A stretch of DNA of 64,000 bases from Pseudarthrobacter sulfonivorans (GCF_001484605.1 NZ_CP013747.1:3286001-3350000), one strand, 5' to 3'. Numbered from the stretch's first letter, positions 42,103-50,901 are shown. Made by a program: numbers and translations. The notes: generated by a model not told the origin, from the sequence alone.

Positions 42103-43752
42103 TAGTCCGAAAATGGAGGGGACGTGACCGCGGTCGGTGCGCACTGTGGTGCACTCCGTCGTGGTCTGGCGGGTGTTGGTGTTGGTATGAAGACGGGGTA
42201 GGGTCAGGCTGCGGGTGCGAGGGTGACGGTGTAGCCGAGGGCTTCGAGCTGGCGGATGTGGCCTCGTTTTCTGCTCTCGGGGTCGGTGCGGCGGCTGAAG
42301 TAGTCGGGGCCGAGGTCGTTGAACCGGGCGTCCGGGTCTTGGAGCAGGTGCCAGATGATCACGAGGATGGAACGTCCGGTGGCGACGATAGCGCGTTTCT
42401 TGCCCCGCCGCCGCGCGATCCTCTGGTGGCGTTCGCCCAGAAAGGTGTGAGTTTTGCTGGCCCCGACGGCGGCCTCGCCCAGGACCCGGGCGAGATAGCG
42501 GTTGCCGTGTCCGGTCGAGCCGTTTCCCTTGGTCTTCCCCGCGGAGGAGTTGATGCCCGGGGAGAACTTCGCCCAGGAACACAGGTGCCCCGCGGTCGGG
42601 AACCGGGTCATGTCTACCCCGATTTCGGCGATAATAGCGGCAGCAGCGACGGGGCCGATGCCCGGGATCTCATCCAGGCGTTCCGCTGCCGCCGCGAAAG
42701 GGGCCAACTGCCCCTCGATCTGTTCATCGACCGCGGCGATATCGGCATCGATGCCGTCGATCCTTGCCAGCATCCGGGCCAGCAGGAAGGCGTGGTGGTC
42801 ATCAAATTGGCCGGTGAAGGCCTCCTCAAGTTCGCTGATCTTCCCCCGCATCCGGGTCCGGGCCAGCTGCGCGAGCCTACTCGGGTTCCGTTCGCCGGCG
42901 ATGAGCGCCGCCATCATTTCCCGCCCGGACACCCCGAAAATATCCGAAGCGACGACGGAGAGCTTGATGCACGCGTCCTCGAGGAGTTTTTCGACCCGGT
43001 TCTTCTCCGCGGTCCGGGTTCCGACCAGATCAGCGCGGTACCGGGTCAGGTCCCGCAGCCGGCGGATCGGGGCAGGCGGGACGAAACTGGGCCGCAGCAT
43101 CTGCCGCTCGGCGACCTTGCACAGCCACACGGAATCGAGCACGTCCGTCTTCGGCCGGCCCGGCAGATGCTTCACGTCGCGGGCGTTGACCAGCCACGGC
43201 TCGAGCCCGTGCGCCTCCAGGAGGTAAAACACCGGCTTCCAATAGTCCGAAGTCGCCTCCATCACGACCCGCTCGATCCGGAGGTCCACGAGATGGTTGG
43301 CCAGCTCCATCAACGACCGCGTCATCGTGGAGTGCGTGGACACCTCCTGCAACCGTTTCCTCCGGTCCCCTTCCGCGGGGACCCGGACACAACACACGAG
43401 TTCGGCCTTGCCAATGTCGATCGCGGCGACTCTGGCAATGATCTGATCCTCATCCTGGGTTTCAGCCAGCATGGCTACTGCTCATCTCCTCACAGAGCGG
43501 AACTTCTGATTATCGAAGCGGCCGCCCGCGGGGATCACCGGGAAAAATCGGAATCTAGTCCTCGTTCTCGGTAAAAGGAAACAGTGAAGGGCCCACGGCG
43601 TGATCCCCGGCGCCCGGCTTAATGACGGACTGAAAGAACCATAGTGACTACGGCGTCGGCAGGCGACCACAGGCACATTTTCAGCCCGGAACGGGCGCCC
43701 CGCAAGGGGCATACAGGCTTAATGTACGGTTTCCTGCGACGTTCTCGCACAG
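42103..43752 (-). mobile_element. IS110-family insertion sequence (approximate borders)
   Basis: The IS110-type transposase is flanked by about 100 bp downstream and about 280 bp of non-coding DNA upstream. A long non-coding region upstream of the transposase is where IS110-group elements encode the bridge RNA. In it GGGGATCAC (43531 region) and GTGATCCCC (43601 region) form an inverted repeat that could fold. IS110 elements lack terminal inverted repeats, so the ends are uncertain. I set them at the flanking GTGAGAGAGCGT repeats, which may have been the target. Confidence 0.6.
42204..43472 (-). CDS. IS110-family transposase (DEDD)
   Basis: The 422-residue recombinase begins with the RuvC-like DEDD domain: first Asp in VAAIDIGKAELVC, Glu in VVMEATSDYWKPVF, and the Asp pair in RPKTDVLDSVWLCK. 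The C-terminal Tnp_IS116/110/902 domain has DEIPGIGPVAAAAIIAEIG and the Ser-containing SWAKFSPGINSSAGKTKG segment that supplies the catalytic serine. The gene appears full length and intact, so the element may be active. It interrupts the space between paaZ and paaR. Confidence 0.93.
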   Translation of the reverse strand: MLAETQDEDQIIARVAAIDIGKAELVCCVRVPAEGDRRKRLQEVSTHSTMTRSLMELANHLVDLRIERVVMEATSDYWKPVFYLLEAHGLEPWLVNARDVKHLPGRPKTDVLDSVWLCKVAERQMLRPSFVPPAPIRRLRDLTRYRADLVGTRTAEKNRVEKLLEDACIKLSVVASDIFGVSGREMMAALIAGERNPSRLAQLARTRMRGKISELEEAFTGQFDDHHAFLLARMLARIDGIDADIAAVDEQIEGQLAPFAAAAERLDEIPGIGPVAAAAIIAEIGVDMTRFPTAGHLCSWAKFSPGINSSAGKTKGNGSTGHGNRYLARVLGEAAVGASKTHTFLGERHQRIARRRGKKRAIVATGRSILVIIWHLLQDPDARFNDLGPDYFSRRTDPESRKRGHIRQLEALGYTVTLAPAA

Positions 43753-43796
43753 GTGAGAGAGCGTCGGGGTTTTTCCCGCATTATGTGAGAGAGCGT
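43753..43796 (+). repeat. GTGAGAGAGCGT tandem pair (32-bp period)
   Basis: GTGAGAGAGCGT occurs at 43753-43764 and 43785-43796, exactly 32 bp apart, each followed by related sequence (CGGGGTTTTTCCCG, TTGGATCTTTCCGG). It lies between the IS110 element and the VOC gene and may include the VOC promoter region. Confidence 0.85.
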
Positions 43797-43850
43797 TTGG
43801 ATCTTTCCGGGTTGCTGCGGCGTAAAATTTCCACCGTAGGAGGTGGCCAA

Positions 43851-44258
43851 ATGAACCTAGCCCTGAACACAGCCACAACCATCCTGCCCGTCGATGACGC
43901 AGCGCGCGCCCACAGTTTCTACACCGAAAAACTGGGCCTCCCGCACCGCGGAATGACAGACAATGGAAGCGAATTACTCGGTAGCGACGGCGGCCCGATG
44001 CTGCAGTTGTTGCCGGTCTCGGACGGGAAGCACTCCGAGCACACCGCCCTTAGTTTTGAGGTGCGCAACATTGAGCGGATCGTGCAGGACATGGAGGCCA
44101 GGGGCGTCCGTTTCCAGGATTACGACCTGCCCAACCTCAAGACCGAGAACCACATCTGCACCACGGACTCCGAGAAATGCGCCTGGTTCATGGACACGGA
44201 GCACAACATCCTCTGCGTTCACGAGACGTTGGGAATGCAGGCCGAATACCAGCTCTGA
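43851..44258 (+). CDS. VOC (glyoxalase/bleomycin resistance) family protein
   Basis: The 135-residue protein has the vicinal oxygen chelate layout of paired beta-alpha-beta-beta-beta units: TTILPVDDAARAHSFYTEKL at the start, ALSFEVRNIERIVQDMEARG in the second half, and a final MDTEHNILCVHE with the terminal Glu region. Only some of the usual metal ligands are visible, so catalytic activity is uncertain. An AGGAGG Shine-Dalgarno just before the ATG at 43851 fixes the start; frame upstream to 43644 runs through the repeat pair. It is a single gene between the IS110 element and the convergent TetR gene. Confidence 0.82.
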   Translation: MNLALNTATTILPVDDAARAHSFYTEKLGLPHRGMTDNGSELLGSDGGPMLQLLPVSDGKHSEHTALSFEVRNIERIVQDMEARGVRFQDYDLPNLKTENHICTTDSEKCAWFMDTEHNILCVHETLGMQAEYQL

Positions 44259-44297
44259 CCGCCTCAGCAGGTCGCACTCAGCAGGCCGCAGCATTCC

Positions 44298-44903
44298 CTA
44301 GTGCTGCGCGTGGAGCCCGTCGAACGCGATGGTGATGACGTCGTCGGCCAGTTTTTCCGGCGTGAGGGAGCCGCCCGGTTTGTACCATTCCACGATTGAG
44401 TTGATGGTGCCGAACAGCAGGCGCGTGACGGTGCGCGGATCGATGTCCTGGCGCAGCGAGCCTTCGTCGCGGGCTGCGGAAATCAGGGCGGCCACCTCGT
44501 GATCAAACGCGCGACGGCGCTCCAGGGCGTCGCGCTCAATGTCAGTGTTGCCCCGCAACCGCAGGAGCAGCGTGACAAACGGCAGCCGCTCCACCAGGAC
44601 GGCCACGGTCTGACGCAGGACAAATTCCAGCCGTGCGTCCGCCGCGCCGCTTTGCGCCCCGGGCTGTTCGAGGATTGATTCCAGGCCACCAAGCGCATGG
44701 TCCAGGGCGAGCTTCAAGAGGTCGCCCTTGGACGGCACGTGGTGGTAGATGGCCGATTTCGAGATGCCCAGGTTCTCGGCCAGAATGCCCATGGAGGTGG
44801 CGTCGTAGCCGTGCCGGTTGAAGACGTCGACGGCGATGAGCAGCACCGACTGCTGGTCGTAACCGGGACGGCCGCGCTTGCTGGGGACTGCTGTAGTTGG
44901 CAT
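44298..44903 (-). CDS. paaR: TetR-family regulator of phenylacetate genes (PaaR-like)
   Basis: The 201-residue repressor has a TetR N-terminal helix-turn-helix (MGILAENLGISKSAIYHHVP) and a C-terminal ligand domain. It lies 80 bp from paaK on the same strand, and an operator with perfect GAACGTTC core sits 16-30 bp upstream of its start. The same site type precedes paaJ, paaZ and paaI-paaK, so it most likely represses the paa genes and itself, released by phenylacetyl-CoA as in known PaaR proteins. The ATG at 44903 is chosen because the longer frame to 44960 would run through the operator. Confidence 0.8.
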   Translation of the reverse strand: MPTTAVPSKRGRPGYDQQSVLLIAVDVFNRHGYDATSMGILAENLGISKSAIYHHVPSKGDLLKLALDHALGGLESILEQPGAQSGAADARLEFVLRQTVAVLVERLPFVTLLLRLRGNTDIERDALERRRAFDHEVAALISAARDEGSLRQDIDPRTVTRLLFGTINSIVEWYKPGGSLTPEKLADDVITIAFDGLHAQH

Positions 44904-44918
44904 ACCGGCTATTTTCCC

Positions 44919-44933
44919 ACGAACGTTCGGTAA
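44919..44933. promoter_or_regulatory. PaaR-type operator upstream of the TetR gene
   Basis: ACGAACGTTCGGTAA has the most symmetrical core of the four sites (GAACGTTC). It begins 16 bp upstream of the TetR start on the minus strand, consistent with autorepression. Confidence 0.68.
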
Positions 44934-44982
44934 TCCCTGCAGCGGCGCAGCCCAACACATTCGCCCACGACGCTACTAGGCC

Positions 44983-46347
44983 CTACGCCTTGGGACGGAG
45001 GTCGTAGATCCGGCGCAGCTTGCCGTTTGACCGCTCCAGTGAACCCGGCTCCACCACGTCAACGGCGCACGAAGAACCCACGTGGATCTTGATCTGCTCC
45101 TGCAAGGTGCGCGCCGCCGTCGTACTCTGCTCAAGTGTCACCGCGTCCCGGCGCTCGATCTTGACGGTCAGCTGGTCCATCCGCTGGCCCTCGGGGCGGG
45201 TGAGTTCGAGCTGGAAGTGGGGGCTGAGTTCGGGGATGCGCAGCGCGATTTCCTCGATCTGGGACGGGAACAGGTTCACGCCGCGGAGGATGATCATGTC
45301 GTCGCTGCGGCCGGTGATGCGGCCCATCCTGCGGTGTGCGGGGCGGGCGGTGCCGGGCAGGAGGCGGGTGAGGTCCTTGGTGCGGTAGCGGATGATCGGC
45401 AGGGCTTCCTTGGTGAGTGCGGTGAACACGAGTTCGCCGTGTTCGCCGTCGCGCAGCACGTTCTCTTTGCCCACTGCGGGGTTGAAAGCGTCGATGATTT
45501 CCGGGCGGAAGTGGTCCTCCCAGATGTGGCTGCCGTCCTGGGTTTCCACGGCCTCGCCGGCGACGCCCGGGCCCATCACTTCGGACAGGCCGTAGATGTC
45601 GCAGGCCTTGATGTTCATGGTGACTTCGAGTTCGTGCCGCATCTCCTGCGTCCACGGTTCGGCGCCCAGGACTGCGTACTTGAGCGAGGTTGACGTCGGG
45701 TCGATGCCCATGTGGGCCATGGCGTCGGCGATGGTGAGCAAGTACGTGGGCGTGGCCAGGATGGCGTCCGGCTGGAAGTCCTGGATGAGCTGGATCTGGC
45801 GTTCGGTCTGCCCGCCGGACATCGGGATGACGGTGCAGCCCAGTGCCTCAGCGCCGGCGTGCGCGCCCAAACCGCCGGTGAACAGGCCGTAACCGTAGGC
45901 GTTGTGGACCTTCATGCCGGGCCGGACGCCGGACGCGCGGAGGCAGCGCGCCACCAGTTTGGCCCAGTCGGCCAGGTCCTGCTTGGTGTATCCGACGACG
46001 GTGGGCCGGCCTGTGGTGCCCGAACTTGCGTGCACGCGGGCTACTTCGCTCTGCGGCACAGCGAACATGCCGAACGGGTACTCGGCGCGCAGGTCTTCCT
46101 TGGTGGTGAAGGGGAAGTTGCCGAGGTCGCTGAGTTCGCGGAGGTCCGTGGGGTGGATGCCGGCGTCGTCGAATTTGCGCTTGTAGAGCGGCACACGGTC
46201 GTAGGCGTAGGCCACCGTGTGCTGCAGGCGGGTGAGCTGGAGGGCCTCGAGTTCGTCGCGGGAGATCGTTTCCTCGCGGTCCAGGATGGGATCTGTGCCC
46301 TGGGAGGTGGGCTGGGGCATTGGCGTTTCGGGGGCGTGGAGGGTCAT
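44983..46347 (-). CDS. paaK: Phenylacetate-CoA ligase PaaK
   Basis: PaaK activates phenylacetate to phenylacetyl-CoA with ATP, the first step of the pathway and the source of the inducer. The 454-residue ANL enzyme shows VHASSGTTGRPTVVGYT, GLSEVMGPGVAGE, YRTKDLTRLLPG and the hinge RITGRSDDMIILRGVNLFPS, followed by the PaaK-type C-terminal domain. It lies 6 bp downstream of paaI on the minus strand and shares its operator upstream of 46839. Confidence 0.93.
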   Translation of the reverse strand: MTLHAPETPMPQPTSQGTDPILDREETISRDELEALQLTRLQHTVAYAYDRVPLYKRKFDDAGIHPTDLRELSDLGNFPFTTKEDLRAEYPFGMFAVPQSEVARVHASSGTTGRPTVVGYTKQDLADWAKLVARCLRASGVRPGMKVHNAYGYGLFTGGLGAHAGAEALGCTVIPMSGGQTERQIQLIQDFQPDAILATPTYLLTIADAMAHMGIDPTSTSLKYAVLGAEPWTQEMRHELEVTMNIKACDIYGLSEVMGPGVAGEAVETQDGSHIWEDHFRPEIIDAFNPAVGKENVLRDGEHGELVFTALTKEALPIIRYRTKDLTRLLPGTARPAHRRMGRITGRSDDMIILRGVNLFPSQIEEIALRIPELSPHFQLELTRPEGQRMDQLTVKIERRDAVTLEQSTTAARTLQEQIKIHVGSSCAVDVVEPGSLERSNGKLRRIYDLRPKA

Positions 46348-46353
46348 GGTTTC

Positions 46354-46839
46354 CTACTTCTTGGGAATGGTGCGGCTGCGTCCGCGGAACTCGGCGATGA
46401 GTTCCCCCGGGTTGCCGGAGCTGGGTAGCGAATCGGCCTGCGCACGGAGGTGCGCGTCGGCGTCGGCGGCGAAAATCTGGATGTCGTAGAGCCCGCTGCG
46501 CCCAGAGCTGGAACGGCGGTCCGCGACGGCGGTGATCACCTGGCCGCGGTAGGCGGGCTTGAGGAAGTTGATGTCGACGCCGGCGGCAACGGTGATGCTG
46601 TCGGCCTCTTCCGGGGTGGGATTGACCGGGTTGCAGGCCAGGGCGAAGGCGGAGTCGGCGAAGGCGAAGATCATTCCGCCGTGCGCCATGCCGAACCCGT
46701 TGAGCATTTCCTGCCGGAGTGTCATGCGGATGGTGGCGTGCCCGTCGCTGACGGCGAGGACCTCGATGCCCATCCATTCGGAGGCGTAGTCGTTTTCCAG
46801 GATGGGGTGGGTGGCCCCGGAGAGTGCTGCTTCAGCCAT
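46354..46839 (-). CDS. paaI: Hydroxyphenylacetyl-CoA thioesterase PaaI
   Basis: PaaI is a hotdog thioesterase that rescues CoA from dead-end intermediates of the phenylacetate pathway. The 161-residue protein has the PaaI signature MLNGFGMAHGGMIFAFADSAFA, with the catalytic Asp in the helix, and DINFLKPAYRGQVITAVADR. It is the first gene of the paaI-paaK operon, with a GGAGG site about 10 nt before the ATG and a PaaR-type operator 22 bp further upstream. This is the clearer of the two PaaI candidates in the window. Confidence 0.9.
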   Translation of the reverse strand: MAEAALSGATHPILENDYASEWMGIEVLAVSDGHATIRMTLRQEMLNGFGMAHGGMIFAFADSAFALACNPVNPTPEEADSITVAAGVDINFLKPAYRGQVITAVADRRSSSGRSGLYDIQIFAADADAHLRAQADSLPSSGNPGELIAEFRGRSRTIPKK

Positions 46840-46860
46840 GCGTCATTGCCTCCAGCTTTA

Positions 46861-46877
46861 TTTACCGAATGTTCATT
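46861..46877 (-). promoter_or_regulatory. PaaR-type operator upstream of paaI-paaK
   Basis: On the minus strand the site reads AATGAACATTCGGTAAA, aligning with AACGAACGGTCGGTAAA upstream of paaJ. Its GAACATTC core starts 22 bp upstream of the paaI start codon. Confidence 0.62.
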
Positions 46878-47004
46878 AGGTAATCCCAGATGCGGGTCCG
46901 GTGTCAAGGGCAGACCGGTCTTTGGGTACCCCTGATCGGTGGGACCCCCGGCACGGAAGTGCAAGGATGGAGGGACCGGCACCACGCACAGCAAAGGGCG
47001 GACC

Positions 47005-49083
47005 ATGGCCAAAGGCATCTACGTCAGCGCGACCACCCCGGGGTCGGGCAAGTCGCTCGTGGCCCTGGGCCTCGCGGACACGCTCCACCGGCACGCGGAC
47101 CGGATCGGCTTCTTCAAACCGGTGGTCCACGGCCCGGACGCCGCCAGCGACCCCATGGTGGCGCTGATGAAATCACGCTTCGCGCTCGACGACGACCGTT
47201 GCCGTGGCGGCCTGACGTCCACCGAAGTGCGTGCCCTCCTGGCAGACGGAAAACGCGCCGACATCGATGCGCGCTGCGTGGAGATCTTCGCCGAGATTGC
47301 CAAGCATTGCGACGTGGTGATCGTGGAGGGGACGGACCTCACCGGCCAGGACGCCGCCGTCGAGTTTGACCTCAACGCCCGGCTGGCCAATAACCTGGCC
47401 GCGCCGGTGGTTGCCGTGGTGGGCGCCAAGGGGCTCAGCGTCGCGGAGGCCGCGGCCGCCGTCGAGGTTGCCCGCAAGGAATTGGTGGCGGAAAAGTGCA
47501 CGCTGCTGGCCATCATGGTGAACCGCGCGGACCCGGACCTGATGGAGGAAATCGCGGCCGCTATCAAGCCTGGTGCATCCAACCGGCCCGTGTACGTCCT
47601 GCCGGAGCTGGAGGAGATCGCCCGGCCCACCACCGGCGAGGTTGCCACGGCCCTGGGCGTGCGGCAGATCGCCGGCCTCGCGGACATGGAACGCGACGTG
47701 CGGGACATCAAGGTGGCCGCCATGAATGTGGGCAACTTCCTGAACGTGCTGGACGAGGGGGCCCTGGTGATCGTTCCCGGCGACCGCGCGGACGTGATGG
47801 TGGCCTGCCTGGCGTCGTCGTTCTCGCCGGAATTCCCGGTGCCGTCCGCGCTGATCCTGACCGGCGGCCTGTCCCCGGACGCCAACATCTACCCGCTCCT
47901 GGCGCAGGCACCGTTCCCCGTGTTCGCCGCCAGCCAGGACACCTACACCACCGCCAAGCGGGTCTCCGAGGTCCGCAGCGAGATCTGGTCCGGGCACCGC
48001 CGCAAGGTGGCCTCCGCCCTGGGCCTGTGGTCCAAACGGGTGGACGAGGCCGAACTTGTGGAACGCCTCCACCTGCCGCGCCTGGAGCGGATGACCCCGC
48101 TGCGGTTCCTGCACGACCTCATCGAACGGGCCAGGGGCCAGCGCCGGCACGTGGTGCTGCCGGAGGGAACGGACGTCCGGATCCTGCAGGCCGCCGAAAT
48201 CCTGCACCGCCGCGACGTCTGCGATCTCACCCTGCTGGGACCGGATTCGCAGGTCCGCGAGCTGGCGGCGGCCAACGGCGTCGACCTCGCGGGGATCAAC
48301 ATCGTGGACCCGGCCACCTCGGAACTGCGGCAGGGTTTCGCGGAGAAGTACGCCGAGCTGCGCGCGCACAAGGGCGTGGACCTGCCCAAGGCCCTGGAAA
48401 TCATGCAGGACGGCAGCTATTTCGGCACCATGATGGTCCAGCTGGGAGTGGTGGACGGCATGGTGTCCGGCGCCGCCCACACCACCGCGCACACCATCCG
48501 CCCGGCGCTGGAGTTCGTCAAAACGCGCGACGGCGTGAAGATCGTGTCCTCGGTGTTCCTGATGCTCATGCCGGACCGGGTGCTGGTCTATGGCGACTGC
48601 GCCGTGAACCCCGATCCCAATGTGGAGCAGCTCGCGGACATCGCACTCGCCTCGGCCGAAACGGCGGTGCAGTTCGGGGTGGAGCCGCGGGTGGCCATGC
48701 TGTCCTACTCCACCGGCGGCTCGGGTTCCGGCGAGGCCGTGGACGAAGTCCGGCAGGCCACCGAACTGGTGCGTGAACGCCGCCCGGATCTCGCCGTCGA
48801 AGGCCCCATCCAGTACGACGCCGCCGTGGACGCCTCCATCGCGGAGTCCAAAATGCCCGGCTCGTCGGTGGCAGGACAGGCGACCGTCTTCATCTTCCCG
48901 GACCTGAACACCGGCAACAACACGTACAAGGCGGTGCAGCAGAGCTCGGGGGCGGTCGCCGTCGGGCCCGTCCTGCAGGGTCTGCGCAAGCCGGTCAACG
49001 ACCTCTCGCGCGGCTGCACCGTGGAGGACATCGTGAACACGGTGGCCATCACCGCCATCCAGGCGCAGGTGCCGGCCTCGTGA
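47005..49083 (+). CDS. pta: Phosphate acetyltransferase Pta
   Basis: Pta interconverts acetyl-CoA and acetyl phosphate and works with acetate kinase. The 692-residue long-form enzyme has an N-terminal P-loop domain (YVSATTPGSGKSLVALGLAD), a middle DRTGG domain (about 215-320) and a C-terminal catalytic PTA domain from about 370 (GQRRHVVLPEGTDVRILQAA, DGMVSGAAHTTAHTIRPALE, SYSTGGSGSG). The ATG at 47005 puts the P-loop near the N-terminus; the frame upstream to 46939 has no Shine-Dalgarno. Its partner ackA lies 2.8 kb downstream, after an intervening zinc module, although these genes are normally adjacent in relatives. Confidence 0.92.
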   Translation: MAKGIYVSATTPGSGKSLVALGLADTLHRHADRIGFFKPVVHGPDAASDPMVALMKSRFALDDDRCRGGLTSTEVRALLADGKRADIDARCVEIFAEIAKHCDVVIVEGTDLTGQDAAVEFDLNARLANNLAAPVVAVVGAKGLSVAEAAAAVEVARKELVAEKCTLLAIMVNRADPDLMEEIAAAIKPGASNRPVYVLPELEEIARPTTGEVATALGVRQIAGLADMERDVRDIKVAAMNVGNFLNVLDEGALVIVPGDRADVMVACLASSFSPEFPVPSALILTGGLSPDANIYPLLAQAPFPVFAASQDTYTTAKRVSEVRSEIWSGHRRKVASALGLWSKRVDEAELVERLHLPRLERMTPLRFLHDLIERARGQRRHVVLPEGTDVRILQAAEILHRRDVCDLTLLGPDSQVRELAAANGVDLAGINIVDPATSELRQGFAEKYAELRAHKGVDLPKALEIMQDGSYFGTMMVQLGVVDGMVSGAAHTTAHTIRPALEFVKTRDGVKIVSSVFLMLMPDRVLVYGDCAVNPDPNVEQLADIALASAETAVQFGVEPRVAMLSYSTGGSGSGEAVDEVRQATELVRERRPDLAVEGPIQYDAAVDASIAESKMPGSSVAGQATVFIFPDLNTGNNTYKAVQQSSGAVAVGPVLQGLRKPVNDLSRGCTVEDIVNTVAITAIQAQVPAS

Positions 49084-49088
49084 GAGCG

Positions 49089-49151
49089 CAACGCGGGGTC
49101 ACTAAATGCCCCTTCTGAAGGGAATATTGGGCGTTAAGTGACCCCGCGTTG
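49089..49151. repeat. Palindromic repeat family A, copy 3 (63 bp)
   Basis: CAACGCGGGGTCACT and AAGTGACCCCGCGTTG are the arms, with one base less pairing than copies 1 and 2. The centre keeps GCCCC and GGGCGTT. It starts 5 bp after the pta stop and lies between convergent genes. Confidence 0.92.
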
Positions 49152-49211
49152 GTGTCAGGTGTTATCCGGCGGTTGAGGACCGGCGGGCCATCTCGGGAAA
49201 GTTGAAGGACC

Positions 49212-49472
49212 CTAGCTGTTTTCCGGCTTGGCCAGGCTGTCTGGGTCTTCCTCCTTGGCCGGCTCATCGGAGAGTCCTAGGGGCGTGAGGTCCAGGTTTT
49301 GCAGATCTTCGGGCGGCTCAGCGGCCTCGCCCACCTCTTCGGCTTTGGGGCTTCCGGTATCGTCCAGGGCCGGGTTGGCACCCTCGACGCCGGTGGGATC
49401 CTTGGTGCCTGGCGTGTCAGATTCCGCGGTATCGGGTTCGGTGTTGTTGGGCTGAGTGGTGTCGTTCGGCAT
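49212..49472 (-). CDS. Small acidic Pro/Asp/Glu-rich hypothetical protein
   Basis: An 86-residue, highly acidic and probably disordered protein (TQPNNTEPDTAESDTPGTKD at the start, PAKEEDPDSLAKPENS at the end) with no domain that I recognise. The ATG at 49472 has a GAGAGGG site upstream. It follows the L36 gene on the same strand after about 110 bp. Such small acidic proteins are common in Arthrobacter, but their function is unknown. Confidence 0.6.
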   Translation of the reverse strand: MPNDTTQPNNTEPDTAESDTPGTKDPTGVEGANPALDDTGSPKAEEVGEAAEPPEDLQNLDLTPLGLSDEPAKEEDPDSLAKPENS

Positions 49473-49584
49473 GGAAGTCCCTCTCTGCATAGTGCAACGT
49501 GTCCGCCGACTCTAAGCGCCTGCCGCGGCCGACGCAACGGGCGGCTGACGCAACGGCAGGCGCGGCGTGAGCCGGTCCGCAGCC

Positions 49585-49707
49585 TCAGCCCTGACGGGCC
49601 TTCATCCGCGGGTTCTTTTTGTTGATCACAAAGGTGCGGCCCCGGCGTCGGACGATCTGGGCGCCGGGAACCTTCTTCAGGGCGCGGAGGGAGTTTCTGA
49701 CTTTCAT
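49585..49707 (-). CDS. rpmJ: Ribosomal protein L36, zinc-free type B
   Basis: The 40-residue protein reads [20 protein letters not shown] and ends RMKARQG. This is bacterial L36 of the C-minus (YkgO) type: the Cys/His zinc ligands of normal L36 are absent and it has a longer basic N-terminus. Such paralogues replace the zinc-binding protein in ribosomes under zinc starvation, freeing zinc. An AAGGAG site precedes the ATG. It lies 71 bp downstream of the COG0523/Mrf-like gene, which has a Zur-like box, so both are probably induced together when zinc is scarce. Confidence 0.93.
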   Translation of the reverse strand: MKVRNSLRALKKVPGAQIVRRRGRTFVINKKNPRMKARQG

Positions 49708-49778
49708 GGGCTTGCTCCTTGTTGTTGGTGGTGGGTGGGTGGCGATTGACGGATGGCGCAGGGTGCGGCCGGGGCCGT

Positions 49779-50894
49779 TCAGTTCGGGGCGGGATCGAGC
49801 TGGAACGGATCGGTCAGCCCGGCGTACCCGGCCTCCATTTCCGCGTCGGTGAGCTCACAGGCGGAGAGCAGCTGCGCAATTTCCGCCGGGTCCATGCCTT
49901 CTCCAGTCGCGGCCAGCACGCTTCCGCGGTCCCCGTGTTCCGGATGCCAGTCCAGGTGGGCGTCCACATGGGTGAGGGGATCGGGCGCCGCACCGGCGTC
50001 CTGGTCTGCCAGCCACGGCCCGGTATTTTCGAGCCAGACACGCGGCCCGATGCCCTGGATGGCAATCCGGCACTGCGGCGCGGCGGCGATCCACAGGCGG
50101 CCCCGCAACCAGCAGCAGCCCTCCGCGAGGGACGCCAGGGCGTGCCGGAACCGCTCAGGGTGCAGCGGACGCTGGGCCCGGTGCGTGACAGTGGTGAACG
50201 GTGAGATGGAGGACGACGCCGGGATCCGCACCGAACCGGGGACCGTCCGGCTCAGGGCGTCCTGGTAGTCGTGACGGCCGGGGCGGATGAGGCCGGCGTT
50301 TTCCACCACGTCAGCGTGCGGTGCCAGTTCCCGCACCAGCTGCATGCCTCGAACCCGCAGGGCGGGGTCCGCCGGAAACAGGTCCACCTCCGCCAGCAGG
50401 ACGGTGTCATTGAACGACAGCTCGCCGATAAGGAATTCGCCCGCAGTGCGCTGGTCCTCCGGGACCGGCGTGAACCCGGATTCAAACAGGGTGTGATGAT
50501 CCCAAATGTGGTCCTCCAGTGTGTCAGGGGCGCAGGCAAGGACGGCGGAATCAATCGTCACCGGGCGGGAGAGACCACGCCGCAGCGCCCCGATCGCAGC
50601 CTCCGCGGACACGGCCGGAGGGAGCCCGATGATGGCCTGCGTCTCCCCGCGTTCCAGCAGCCGCTCGATGGTGGGCACCAGGTCCAGCCGCACGGTGCAG
50701 CTCAGGCAGCCGTGTTCCAGCTGCGTCTCGGCACTCTCCAGGAGCCCGGACTGGCTGAAGATCCTGCGGATGACGACGCCGTTCTCCAGCAGGTCGTGCA
50801 GGACCACCACGGCGCCGGGATTGGCCGCGGCCGCGTCTTGGCAGGCTTGCTGGCGGCACAGGGCGTCCAGGGAGCTGATCACAGTGAGTTGCAT
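49779..50894 (-). CDS. COG0523-like protein lacking a P-loop, Mrf/Rv0106-like
   Basis: The 371-residue protein keeps the metal motif [13 protein letters not shown] (CxxC as in GCxCC of COG0523) and the C-terminal CobW domain [41 protein letters not shown]. The N-terminus reads [16 protein letters not shown] with no GxxxxGKT Walker A, so it is not a classical GTPase. The same departure is seen in mycobacterial Rv0106/Mrf, the zinc-responsive factor that recruits the hibernation factor MPY to C-minus ribosomes. Context agrees: a Zur-like box upstream and C-minus L36 downstream. The ATG at 50894 is preceded by TAGAGT at 7 nt, a leaderless layout; an earlier frame start at 50930 is inside the promoter. 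Confidence 0.78.
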   Translation of the reverse strand: MQLTVISSLDALCRQQACQDAAAANPGAVVVLHDLLENGVVIRRIFSQSGLLESAETQLEHGCLSCTVRLDLVPTIERLLERGETQAIIGLPPAVSAEAAIGALRRGLSRPVTIDSAVLACAPDTLEDHIWDHHTLFESGFTPVPEDQRTAGEFLIGELSFNDTVLLAEVDLFPADPALRVRGMQLVRELAPHADVVENAGLIRPGRHDYQDALSRTVPGSVRIPASSSISPFTTVTHRAQRPLHPERFRHALASLAEGCCWLRGRLWIAAAPQCRIAIQGIGPRVWLENTGPWLADQDAGAAPDPLTHVDAHLDWHPEHGDRGSVLAATGEGMDPAEIAQLLSACELTDAEMEAGYAGLTDPFQLDPAPN

Positions 50895-50901
50895 GCCGAT
50901 C

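Noticed and set aside
43753-43796. Possible CRISPR array from the GTGAGAGAGCGT repeats
   Set aside because: Only two copies per site, a conserved unit of about 12 bp, related rather than unique spacers, and no cas genes nearby.
49155-49211. Possible gene remnant on the minus strand ending RRSSTAG-stop before palindrome A3
   Set aside because: Only about 16 codons, overlapping another gene's end in a different frame, with no family I can recognise.
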